Under the pieces are notes generated by a model. The model did not search any database and was not told the DNA's origin. It saw only the letters and a list, made by a program, of their open reading frames with translations. Of a DNA stretch of 64,000 nucleotides, positions 17,579-26,288 are shown one piece after another; positions within the stretch are counted from its first letter, which is position 1; each line of letters begins with the position of its first letter. Position numbers and translations under genes: made by a program. Source of the stretch: an uncultured Paracoccaceae bacterium (GTDB lineage: Bacteria; Pseudomonadota; Alphaproteobacteria; Rhodobacterales; Rhodobacteraceae); assembly GCA_947497065.1 (NCBI GenBank), contig CANMEQ010000008.1, forward strand, positions 1 to 64,000, given 5' to 3'.

Positions 17579-18676
17579 ATGAAGGACGTGAAATGCATTG
17601 ACCTTTTTTGTGGTGCAGGGGGGCTTACTCATGGCCTGCAAAAGGAGGGTATTGATGTTGTCGCTGGTGTCGACGTTGAAGAGAGTTGCCGGCACCCCTT
17701 CGAATTCAATAACTCCGCCAAATTTATTAACGAAGACGTCAGTAAGATACTAGGCGAGCAGTTGGACGCTTTGTTCGGGAAAAGTGAAATCAAGGTTCTG
17801 GCAGGCTGCGCACCTTGCCAGCCGTTTTCGACCTATTCCCAACGGTATGATGTTTTGAGTAGTCCTCGCTGGGGCCTCCTTTACCAATTCGACCGCCTCG
17901 TCAAAGAAACGCGGCCCCATTTGGTGACTATGGAGAACGTCCCGACGGTCGCCAAGCATGCGGTCTTCGACGATTTCGCAACTTCGCTTATGGACCAAGG
18001 GTACTACGTCCATCGAAGTGTGGTCGATTGCACGAAGTACGGCCTCCCTCAAACCAGGCGACGTATGGTGCTGCTCGCTTCAAGGCTGGGGCCGATTGAG
18101 ATTGTCGCGCCGGAACCTGAAAACAAGAGCACGGTACGAGACGCGATTGGCGGGCTCGCTCCACTTTCCAACGGTGAAACATTCCATGCCGACGTCATGC
18201 ATACCTCATCCAGGCTCTCTCCCCTTAATGTAGAGCGAATACGCGCATCAAGGCCGGGCGGTACCTGGAGGGATTGGCCTGAACACCTGGTTGCGGCCTG
18301 CCATCGCAAGGACACAGGTCGTACTTACCCTGGCGTTTATGGGAGGATGGAGTGGGATTCTCCCTCTCCTACACTTACCACCCAATATTACGGGTTCGGC
18401 AACGGCAGGTTCGGACACCCGGACCAAGAGCGTGCAATCTCGTTACGAGAGGGTGCTATTCTGCAAGGGTTTCCAACCTCGTATTCATTTGTCCCCGATG
18501 GGAGCCCAATTCACTTCAAAGCGTTAGGTCGGATGATCGGCAATGCCGTCCCTGTAACGCTTGGCGAGGTTATAGGCCGAAGCATCAATCAACACCTCGG
18601 CACAATGTATCAAGAACGCCCTGAGAAAAGGGAGAGAGCCTACAAAAATGAAGAACAAAAGCCCCTGGTCGCATGA
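17579..18676 (+). CDS. C5-cytosine DNA methyltransferase (DrmMII- or Dcm-like)
   Basis: A 365-aa enzyme that transfers methyl from S-adenosylmethionine to cytosine C5. Motif I DLFCGAGGLTHG is near residue 7; motif IV with the catalytic Cys is AGCAPCQPFS near 78; motif VI is ENVP; motif VIII is QTRRRMVLLA near 158; a variable target-recognition region follows; motif X GNAVPVTLGEV is near 320. All motifs are intact. GAGGAG precedes the start. Downstream comes a Vsr remnant and then class 1 DISARM genes. It could be the DISARM cytosine methylase or the survivor of a separate dcm-vsr cassette. Confidence 0.88.
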   Translation: MKDVKCIDLFCGAGGLTHGLQKEGIDVVAGVDVEESCRHPFEFNNSAKFINEDVSKILGEQLDALFGKSEIKVLAGCAPCQPFSTYSQRYDVLSSPRWGLLYQFDRLVKETRPHLVTMENVPTVAKHAVFDDFATSLMDQGYYVHRSVVDCTKYGLPQTRRRMVLLASRLGPIEIVAPEPENKSTVRDAIGGLAPLSNGETFHADVMHTSSRLSPLNVERIRASRPGGTWRDWPEHLVAACHRKDTGRTYPGVYGRMEWDSPSPTLTTQYYGFGNGRFGHPDQERAISLREGAILQGFPTSYSFVPDGSPIHFKALGRMIGNAVPVTLGEVIGRSINQHLGTMYQERPEKRERAYKNEEQKPLVA

Positions 18677-18878
18677 GGCCAGTCCCGGAATGGTGCGCGT
18701 GCGGCAGAAAGGCGCGCGTTATGAGTTGGAGTGTGAGCAGTCTTTGCATGCCAGCGGGTTGCTCTATCGATTAAAAGTTCCATTTTTGTTCCCACCCCTA
18801 AGGGTCGCAAACGTTGGCTCTGAAAGTATTGCAGAGCTGATCCCGTTAACGAAGAATGGAATTAGCCCATGTCGATGA
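18648..18878 (+). pseudogene. Truncated Vsr-type endonuclease remnant
   Basis: A 76-aa open frame overlapping the methyltransferase end by 29 bp, with GGGAGAG upstream. Residues ~13-50 (VRVRQKGARYELE, then SLHASGLLYRLKVPFLF) match the N-terminal region of very-short-patch repair endonucleases, which read like 'RVRQKGT-PELxLRxxLHxxGLRYRL'. The conserved catalytic part (VFVDGCFWHGC region) is missing: after LRVANV the reading is unrelated and ends at the drmD start. Vsr genes classically follow dcm-type methyltransferase genes, which supports the call. It could still be translated but should be inactive. Confidence 0.5.
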
Positions 18879-21800
18879 CTGCTGATGAAATTACTTTTGG
18901 GACTGCGCCGGAACCAGGCCAACTCGTCGATGTCAGGCGTCGGCAATGGATAGTATCCGAAGTGAACGCCGACGCTATCGCCCCTGGACGAGCAAAACAA
19001 CACCTCGTCCGCCTCGCATCAATCGATGAAGATTCACTCGGCGAAGAGATCGAAGTCTTATGGGAGCTCGAACCTGGCGCGCATGTGATTGAACGTGCAG
19101 GGCTCCCACGCATGACTGGGCTGGACGACGCGCAGACATTGCAGGCGTTTCTCGACGCAGTCGTTTGGGGTGCTGCCACCAATGCAGATCGCGGTTATCT
19201 TCAAGCCCCATTCCGCAGCGGCGTAAGCATTGAGGATTTTCAGCTTGATCCCCTTGTGCGTGCGATCGACATGGCGCGCACAAATCTCCTGATTGCAGAT
19301 GATGTGGGCCTCGGCAAAACCATTGAGGCTGGTCTAGTCGTTCAAGAGATGTTGCTTCGTCATCGTGCTAGGACCGTTCTTGTCCTTTGCCCAGCCTCCC
19401 TCCAGGAAAAATGGCGGGCCGAGATGCAAGAGAAGTTCGGGCTCGAGTTCCGGATTGTCGACACCGAATATGTGAAAAACTTGCGACGGGAGCGTGGCTT
19501 GCATGCCAACCCCTGGACTTCATTTCCTCGCCTTATCACTTCTATGGATTGGGCAAAACAAGGCGAAGGTCTGCGGCTCTTGAGAGACGCTCTACCTCCA
19601 CACGTGAGCCATCCTCGAAAATTCGATCTGCTGATTATCGATGAAGCACATAACATCTCCCCCACGGTCGGCCGCTATGCCGTGGAAAGCCTGCGAACAC
19701 GACTGGTCCGTCTTGCGGCACCTCATTTCCAGCATAAGCTTTTTCTTACAGCAACGCCGCACGATGGCTACACGGAATCCTTCACGGCGCTCTTGGAGCT
19801 ACTGGATGACCAACGCTTTGCCCGAAACGTGCTGCCCAGTGATCAGCAACTCGCGCGGGTCATGGTTCGGCGGCTCAAGAGCGACCTAGTCGACGCAAAT
19901 CGAAAACCGCTCTATCCGAAACGCCGACTGGAACCTTTGCCTATCGATTATTCTGCTGAAGAACGGGACGCGCGCCGAAAGCTTGAGGAATTCGTAAAAG
20001 CACGAGAGAGCTCTACAGAGGACGGCCGAGCCGTTGATCATTTTGTGCATCAACTGCTTCGGAAGCGATTGTCTTCCTGTCCAGCGGCATTCGCCGCTAC
20101 ACTCGAACGTCACATTGAAACGATTGAGGGACATCGACGCGCAGAAAACGGCAAGAAGAAATTCGATGATCGGATTCTTAGGCGTGCCATTTCGAAAACC
20201 GAAGAAAACTATGCCGACGACGCTCAGCGCGACGCAGCCGAAGCGGAGGCGATTGAAGAAGCTGGTAAGCACATTCGCCCGCCAAATGGCAAGGAGAGCG
20301 AAATGCTCGGTGAGCTTCGATCGTGGGCACAGCAAGCAGCTCGACGCTCAGACGCCAAATCGGAAGCCATCCTACAATGGCTGACCCAGCATCTGCGCGA
20401 GGGTGATAGCTGGACTGACGAGCGCGTGATCCTCTTCACGGAATACCGCGCGACGCAGCAATGGATGCAGGAGATCTTGGTCGCCAATGGCTTTGGTGGC
20501 GACCGTTTGGCCTTGATCTACGGGGGTATGGACCCGAAGGACCGAGAGGACGTAAAGGCTGCGTTTCAGGCCAGCCCGTCGGTTGCTCCCGTCAGAATCC
20601 TGTTGGCGACGGATGCAGCTTCCGAAGGCATTGACCTTCAGAACCACTGCCATCTGATGATCCACCTTGAAATACCCTACAACCCAAACGTCATGGAGCA
20701 GCGAAACGGTCGTATCGATCGCCACGGACAGAGAGCCAGTGAGGTCGTCATATGGCACCCCGTGGATGCCGAGGGCGGACATGGTGATGACATTTTGCGC
20801 GCTCTGCGAAAGCTTGATGCGATGCGGGCCGATATGGGCAGCGTAAATCCCGTTATTACACCACAGCTGCCCGATTTACTTGAGGGCCGCCGCAAAGACC
20901 TGGATACGCGCGGCGCGGAAGCCAGGATGGAGAAAACTCGCCGCTTCGTGAAAGCTGAACGAGATCTGCGTGATCGCGTGGCAAAGCTTCACGATCGTCT
21001 GAGCGAAACGCGTCGCGAACAGAGCCTGTTTCCGGATCACATCCAACGCGCTGTCAGTACTGCTCTCAAGCTTGCGGACAAACCAGACCTGGAGCCTATC
21101 AGCGTACACGATGCACCGGACGGAACAGTTTTCCGCATGCCCTCCCTTTCGGGTTCATGGTCACGATGCCTTGAAGGTCTCCAGCACCCTTACACCCAGA
21201 AGGTCCGCCCCATAACGTTCGACCATGATGTTGCCAAAGGCCGTGATGACGTCGTTCTGGTTCATCTGAACCACAGACTGGTCCAGATGAGCCTGCGGCT
21301 ACTTCGGGCAGAAATCTGGGCACGCGATGATATCAAAAAACTCCATCGCATCACGGTTCGCTCTCTTCCTAATGAGCAGTTGGATGGCCCGGCTGTTGTC
21401 GTTTTGTCCCGGCTGATCGTGACTGGTGGACACCACCACCGCCTACACGAAGAACTCACTGAGGCGGGCGGATACCTGCGTGAGACAGGTTTCCGCAGGG
21501 AAGACCGAGTTACGGAGATTAGGCGCTGGCTCGACACCTCGCAGCCTGCTGCCGTGTCTAGCGCAACGCTCGAAGCTCTGCGCACCCGTTTTGACAAACA
21601 GCGCGACTCCATTCTTGCAACTGTTGAAGCGCGATCAAAAGACAGGCTGCGTTTTCTCGGAAACACCATCGAAGGTCGCAAGAAAAAGGAAACCGAAGAT
21701 ATCCGGCAGGTTTTGGATGATTTGGAGAAGGCTCTGAAATCCGAAATCAAAGCGGAAGAGCAGCCGGTCCAACTATCTCTTTTCACCGAAGACGAACGTA

Positions 21801-21976
21801 CTCAGCTAAAGCTTGACCTTGCTGCATTGGAAGCGCGTCTGGCTCGACTGCCAAAGGAACGGCAGCAAGAAGTACAGGCTGTCGAGGACCGATATTCAAA
21901 TACCATTGAGCACACCTTCCCCGTCGCTGTCGTGCTCCTAGTGCCGAGCAAGCTCTCCTCGGAGGAACCCAAATGA
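18869..21976 (+). CDS. drmD: DISARM SNF2-like helicase DrmD
   Basis: A 1035-aa SF2/SNF2-type helicase. Walker A DVGLGKT is near residue 144; the DEAH box (IIDEAH) is near 256; the TATP motif is near 294. The C-terminal helicase domain has ATDAASEGID near 580 and QRNGRIDRHGQ near 611. A long charged helical C-terminal region follows. DrmD is the marker of class 1 DISARM, a multi-gene defence system that blocks incoming phage DNA. The ATG overlaps the preceding remnant by 10 bp; the stop overlaps drmMI (ATGA). A second ATG two codons in is possible. Confidence 0.88.
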   Translation: MSMTADEITFGTAPEPGQLVDVRRRQWIVSEVNADAIAPGRAKQHLVRLASIDEDSLGEEIEVLWELEPGAHVIERAGLPRMTGLDDAQTLQAFLDAVVWGAATNADRGYLQAPFRSGVSIEDFQLDPLVRAIDMARTNLLIADDVGLGKTIEAGLVVQEMLLRHRARTVLVLCPASLQEKWRAEMQEKFGLEFRIVDTEYVKNLRRERGLHANPWTSFPRLITSMDWAKQGEGLRLLRDALPPHVSHPRKFDLLIIDEAHNISPTVGRYAVESLRTRLVRLAAPHFQHKLFLTATPHDGYTESFTALLELLDDQRFARNVLPSDQQLARVMVRRLKSDLVDANRKPLYPKRRLEPLPIDYSAEERDARRKLEEFVKARESSTEDGRAVDHFVHQLLRKRLSSCPAAFAATLERHIETIEGHRRAENGKKKFDDRILRRAISKTEENYADDAQRDAAEAEAIEEAGKHIRPPNGKESEMLGELRSWAQQAARRSDAKSEAILQWLTQHLREGDSWTDERVILFTEYRATQQWMQEILVANGFGGDRLALIYGGMDPKDREDVKAAFQASPSVAPVRILLATDAASEGIDLQNHCHLMIHLEIPYNPNVMEQRNGRIDRHGQRASEVVIWHPVDAEGGHGDDILRALRKLDAMRADMGSVNPVITPQLPDLLEGRRKDLDTRGAEARMEKTRRFVKAERDLRDRVAKLHDRLSETRREQSLFPDHIQRAVSTALKLADKPDLEPISVHDAPDGTVFRMPSLSGSWSRCLEGLQHPYTQKVRPITFDHDVAKGRDDVVLVHLNHRLVQMSLRLLRAEIWARDDIKKLHRITVRSLPNEQLDGPAVVVLSRLIVTGGHHHRLHEELTEAGGYLRETGFRREDRVTEIRRWLDTSQPAAVSSATLEALRTRFDKQRDSILATVEARSKDRLRFLGNTIEGRKKKETEDIRQVLDDLEKALKSEIKAEEQPVQLSLFTEDERTQLKLDLAALEARLARLPKERQQEVQAVEDRYSNTIEHTFPVAVVLLVPSKLSSEEPK

Positions 21977-24900
21977 GTAACGATCACGAGTGGCTCAACC
22001 TCGTCGAAGTGTCGGGGCCCTTCTTGGCTTTTCCCATTCTTAAAGACGTATTTCCCCAAGGGCTTGAAGCTCTAGGTTCTGGCCACCCGCAGCGCCTTCG
22101 CAGGACATACGAAGAATGGCGGGAAGCGGTAGAAGTCCAGGATATCGATTTGACAGAGCTCCACGCCGCTTGGGTGAAAGAGGTTCTGTCAACCGCTCTC
22201 GAGATAGACGACGCCGTTCTACGCAGTGGCGATAGCCTCCCTGCGAGCTTAACCATGATGATTCCGGAACATGGGACAACGATTACGCCAGATTTGGCAG
22301 TCGTGAATCCGACGAATGCTGACGAACCTTTGCTTCTCATTCACGTCTACGCACCAGATACTAACCTTGAAGCGACCCATCGTTTTGGCGGACTAGCCAT
22401 TGCGCCGGGAGACCGGATGGTCTCACTGCTCCGGGCGACCGGGTGTCCCATAGGCTTGGTCACCAATGGGGAGCGCTGGATGCTAGTTCACGCTCCGGTT
22501 GGCGCTGTCGCAGGTTTTGCAAGCTGGTACGCGCGGCTTTGGGGGCAAGAGCCTGAAACGTTGCGCGCCTTCGTCAGCTTACTAGGTGTTCGCCGTTTCT
22601 TTGGACCCGAAGATGGCAGGCTGACCGCACTCTACGAACGCTCCTTGAAGCATCAGGACGACGTCACCGAAGCTCTTGGGGAGCAGGTGAGGCGGGCGGT
22701 CGAGGTTCTTGTGCAGTCGCTAGACCGTGCCAATCAAGACCGCAACCAAGAGCTTCTTCGAGATGTCGAGCCGCGAGAGCTCTATGAGGCCAGCCTGACT
22801 GTCATGATGCGGTTGGTCTTCCTAATGGCCGCTGAAGAGCGTGGGCTGCTCTTGCTCGACGATCCTCGCTACGATTCGTTCTACGCCATTTCAAGCCTAC
22901 GTATGCAGCTCCGGTCGGACTCCGAGGAAATCCTGGAGCGCCGCCGCTCTGCGTGGTCACGCCTACTCGGATTGTTCCGCGGTGTATTTGGTGGCATTGA
23001 ACACCCCAACCTCCGGTTACCAGCGCTCGGAGGTTCGCTGTTTGATCCAGACCGTTATCCGTTCCTCGAAGGACGAAAGAAGGGCACCTTCTGGCGGACC
23101 GATCCGTCAGAACCGCTTCCGATCGACGACAGGACCGTTCTGCTTCTGTTGGAGGCCATTCAAACTTTCCAGGGCCGTGCGTTGTCCTATCGTGCGCTTG
23201 ATGTGGAGCAGATTGGGCACGTCTATGAAGGCCTGCTCGAACGTACCGTCAAGCGGGTCGGTGACGTAACATTGGAGCTCGACGGTGGTTCAAAGGCAAA
23301 GAGCCCTCGGATCACGCTTGGAGAGATGGAATCCGCGCGGCTGGATGGATCGTCTAGGGTCGTGGAACTCCTCAAAGAGCGGAGCGAACGTTCCGAAGCT
23401 GCCATTCAAAATGCCCTTGAACGGCAGGTCGATGATCGCCTGGCAGCTCGCCTTCTTACCGTCTGTCGTGGGGATATCTCGCTTCGCGACCGAATTCTTT
23501 CCGTGGCTAACCTGCTGCGGACCGACCCGTGGGGTTACCCTCTTGTCCATCACAAAGGCGCGTTTGTGGTTGTAGTTAGCTCGGACCGAAGCGAGAGCGG
23601 AACGCACTACACGCCAAAGATCCTAACTGAGAAGATCGTAGAAGAAACCCTATCACCAGTCGCCTATTTGGGTCCGGCTGAAGGTAAACCACCCCAAGAA
23701 TGGGAATTGAAGAGTGCAGAGGATCTGCTGGACCTCAAGGTCTGCGATCCAGCGATGGGTTCGGGAGCTTTCCTGGTCCAGGCCTGCCGATGGCTCTCGG
23801 AGCGACTGGTTGAAGCCTGGTCGGCAAGCGAGATGAGCGGCAGAAGGATCGACGGTGAGGGGCGCATCGTCGATGACGAGGCATCCGAGGGCTTTGATCC
23901 TCTGCCGCAGGACATTGAGGAACGCGCCATCGTTGCCCGCCGCCTCGTCGCGGAAAGGTGCCTCTATGGCGTGGACAAAAATCCGCTTGCCGTGGAACTG
24001 GCGAAGCTGTCGCTTTGGCTGACCACAATGTCCAAAGGACGCCCCTTCGGTTTTCTAGACCACAACCTACGCAGCGGCGACAGTCTGCTCGGAATCCACG
24101 ACATCCGGCAATTGACCGAGTTAAGTATGGCACCGAAGGGCTTGAAACAGCTCAGGCTCTTTGGTCGAAGTATCCACTCTGCCGTAGAAAATGCGATCAA
24201 GTTGCGGACCCGTCTGCGTTCTATACCAATCCGGGACATTGGAGATGTGGATGCGATGGCCGCTCTGGATGCTGAGTCTCGGCAGGCGTTGCTGCTCCCG
24301 CAGGCAGTGGCCGATTCCTTTGTCGGTATCATTCTTGCAGAAACGCGTGCGACTGAACGAAAGGATCGGCTACAGGCCCTAGAGGCCTTAGCTGATGCAG
24401 CCGCCAATGGGGTCGAATCTGCAATCGACCAACTTCGCCGGGATGCAATGACCGACCTGCGAATTGATGCGCCCGATGGTCTAGCTCGCGACCCTTTCCA
24501 CTGGCCACTGGAATTTCCCGAAGTCTTCGGCGATGAAAAAAACGGTTTCGATGCTCTAATCGGGAATCCCCCGTTCCTTGGGGGGCAAAAGATTACGGGC
24601 GCGATGGGAACCGCTTTCCGCGAATACCTTGTCGAACATGTCGCTGAGGGGATGCGGGGATCGGCGGACTTCGTCGCCTATTTCTTTCTACGAGCTTTCT
24701 CAATGCTGTCGGAGCGTGGTCTCTTTGGTTTGATCGCTGTGAATACCATTGCGGAGGGAGATACGAGAGACGTTGGGCTTGGGCAGCTCTTGCAGGCTGG
24801 TGGGCAGATCATTGCGGCATATCCAAACGAGGTTTGGCCTGGGGCCGCGAATGTTGTAACTAGCCGCGTTCACATGGCGAAATCGTCCTGGGCCGGAACG

Positions 24901-26286
24901 CGGTTGCTGAACGGAAAGGCCGTCGCATATGTGAGTTCGCACCTGGGCGAGGTCGAGGCATGGTCCCCGAAGAAATTGAAAAGCAATGCTGGGCTGGTGT
25001 TCCAAGGCAGCATTATTCTTGGTGATGGCTTCCTCGTTGAGGAAGACTTTGTCGCCACTGCACTCGCTGAAGATACTCAATATGAACAGGTTCTCTATCC
25101 GTACTTGATCGGCAGAGAAGTCAATCAACATCCGGAACATGAACCTGGACGGAAGGTGATCAATTTCTTTGATTGGCCCGAGGACACCGCACGCTGTTTT
25201 TCTTCAGCTTTCTCAATTGTTGAACGAGAGGTGAAGCCGAGCAGAGAAAAACAGAAGGATGCTGGTGCAAAACGCACGTGGTGGCTACATCTTCGACCAC
25301 GCCCCGAATTATACCACAAGATTGGCCGTGGTGCGCTGTTCCAATCACATCCAGCTGACTGGATTGATGACAACCATCGGCTGGAGCGGGTGATCGTGTT
25401 TGCAACCGGTGCCACCAAGTATCCGTGCTTCACGATGGTTCCAAATGAATACATCTACGCCAACACGGTTTGTGTAGTTGCAAGCGACAGCTTCGGACTT
25501 CTTGGCTGTCTGTCATCTGATATCCACGCGGTTTGGGCTTGGGAGCAAGGTTCCCGAATGAAGCAGGATCTTCGATATACCCATGGTGACATTTTCGAAA
25601 CATTTCCACTACTAGAGGGTCTGCTTGAGGCTGAGACGGGCCGTCTCTCCGAGTTGGGCGGAGAATTATTCCGCACGAGAAGAGAAGTGATGCGCGTCGA
25701 GCAAAAAGGCTTAACCAGCTTCTACAACGATTTTCACAACCCCGAATTTCAACGCCAGGATTTTGGTCGCAGCAGAGAAATTCAAGCGGCGCTCAACGAA
25801 GCCGTCCTCGAAGCCTATGGCCTTGACCAAATTGATCTGGAGCTCGGCTTCCATGAAGTCGGCTATTTGCCCGAAGGAAAGAACACCCGCTTTACGATGA
25901 GCGAGAGGGCGCGACGTAAGGTCCTAGATGGGCTGAGTGAAATAAACAGATTACGCTACCTTGAGCAAGAAGAGCGAAAGGCTTCAGAGAGCAAAGCACC
26001 CAAAAAGCGAAAACGAAACGTTCCCTCTATTGAACAAGCACAACTGAACCTAGATGTCCCAGCGAAGCCTCGACGTGGCAGCTTGGATGCTGATGGCGCG
26101 GCCTCTGAAATCGCTTCCCACCTTAAATCGCGGCGTTCCTGGCTGAGCAAGTCAGACATACTCGCGTATGTCGACATCCCGGGTGGGCAATGGAATGCTG
26201 CGATCAACGAACTGTTGTTGGGCGGTATGGTCGAACGTCGCGGCGAACGCAGTAGTGTTCAGTATAAATTTAAAGAAAGAAATTGA
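21973..26286 (+). CDS. drmMI: DISARM adenine methyltransferase DrmMI
   Basis: A 1437-aa N6-adenine DNA methyltransferase. The SAM-binding motif CDPAMGSGAFL is near residue 590 and the catalytic NPPF motif near 864, the order and spacing of gamma-type/type IIG-like enzymes. The N-terminal ~200 residues resemble a restriction-type PD-(D/E)XK fold (TPDLAVV near 105; ATGCPIGLVTNGERW later), but the usual ExK is replaced by IHVY, so this part looks non-catalytic. A C-terminal target-recognition region and a charged tail with a winged-helix-like end follow. In DISARM the methylation marks self DNA. Coupled to drmD by 4 bp. Confidence 0.88.
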   Translation: MSNDHEWLNLVEVSGPFLAFPILKDVFPQGLEALGSGHPQRLRRTYEEWREAVEVQDIDLTELHAAWVKEVLSTALEIDDAVLRSGDSLPASLTMMIPEHGTTITPDLAVVNPTNADEPLLLIHVYAPDTNLEATHRFGGLAIAPGDRMVSLLRATGCPIGLVTNGERWMLVHAPVGAVAGFASWYARLWGQEPETLRAFVSLLGVRRFFGPEDGRLTALYERSLKHQDDVTEALGEQVRRAVEVLVQSLDRANQDRNQELLRDVEPRELYEASLTVMMRLVFLMAAEERGLLLLDDPRYDSFYAISSLRMQLRSDSEEILERRRSAWSRLLGLFRGVFGGIEHPNLRLPALGGSLFDPDRYPFLEGRKKGTFWRTDPSEPLPIDDRTVLLLLEAIQTFQGRALSYRALDVEQIGHVYEGLLERTVKRVGDVTLELDGGSKAKSPRITLGEMESARLDGSSRVVELLKERSERSEAAIQNALERQVDDRLAARLLTVCRGDISLRDRILSVANLLRTDPWGYPLVHHKGAFVVVVSSDRSESGTHYTPKILTEKIVEETLSPVAYLGPAEGKPPQEWELKSAEDLLDLKVCDPAMGSGAFLVQACRWLSERLVEAWSASEMSGRRIDGEGRIVDDEASEGFDPLPQDIEERAIVARRLVAERCLYGVDKNPLAVELAKLSLWLTTMSKGRPFGFLDHNLRSGDSLLGIHDIRQLTELSMAPKGLKQLRLFGRSIHSAVENAIKLRTRLRSIPIRDIGDVDAMAALDAESRQALLLPQAVADSFVGIILAETRATERKDRLQALEALADAAANGVESAIDQLRRDAMTDLRIDAPDGLARDPFHWPLEFPEVFGDEKNGFDALIGNPPFLGGQKITGAMGTAFREYLVEHVAEGMRGSADFVAYFFLRAFSMLSERGLFGLIAVNTIAEGDTRDVGLGQLLQAGGQIIAAYPNEVWPGAANVVTSRVHMAKSSWAGTRLLNGKAVAYVSSHLGEVEAWSPKKLKSNAGLVFQGSIILGDGFLVEEDFVATALAEDTQYEQVLYPYLIGREVNQHPEHEPGRKVINFFDWPEDTARCFSSAFSIVEREVKPSREKQKDAGAKRTWWLHLRPRPELYHKIGRGALFQSHPADWIDDNHRLERVIVFATGATKYPCFTMVPNEYIYANTVCVVASDSFGLLGCLSSDIHAVWAWEQGSRMKQDLRYTHGDIFETFPLLEGLLEAETGRLSELGGELFRTRREVMRVEQKGLTSFYNDFHNPEFQRQDFGRSREIQAALNEAVLEAYGLDQIDLELGFHEVGYLPEGKNTRFTMSERARRKVLDGLSEINRLRYLEQEERKASESKAPKKRKRNVPSIEQAQLNLDVPAKPRRGSLDADGAASEIASHLKSRRSWLSKSDILAYVDIPGGQWNAAINELLLGGMVERRGERSSVQYKFKERN

Positions 26287-26288
26287 GA

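Noticed and set aside
21973-26286. BREX PglX methyltransferase
   Set aside because: A large adenine methylase could suggest BREX, but no PglZ, BrxC or Lon-like gene is present, and the neighbours are drmD, drmA, drmB and drmC.
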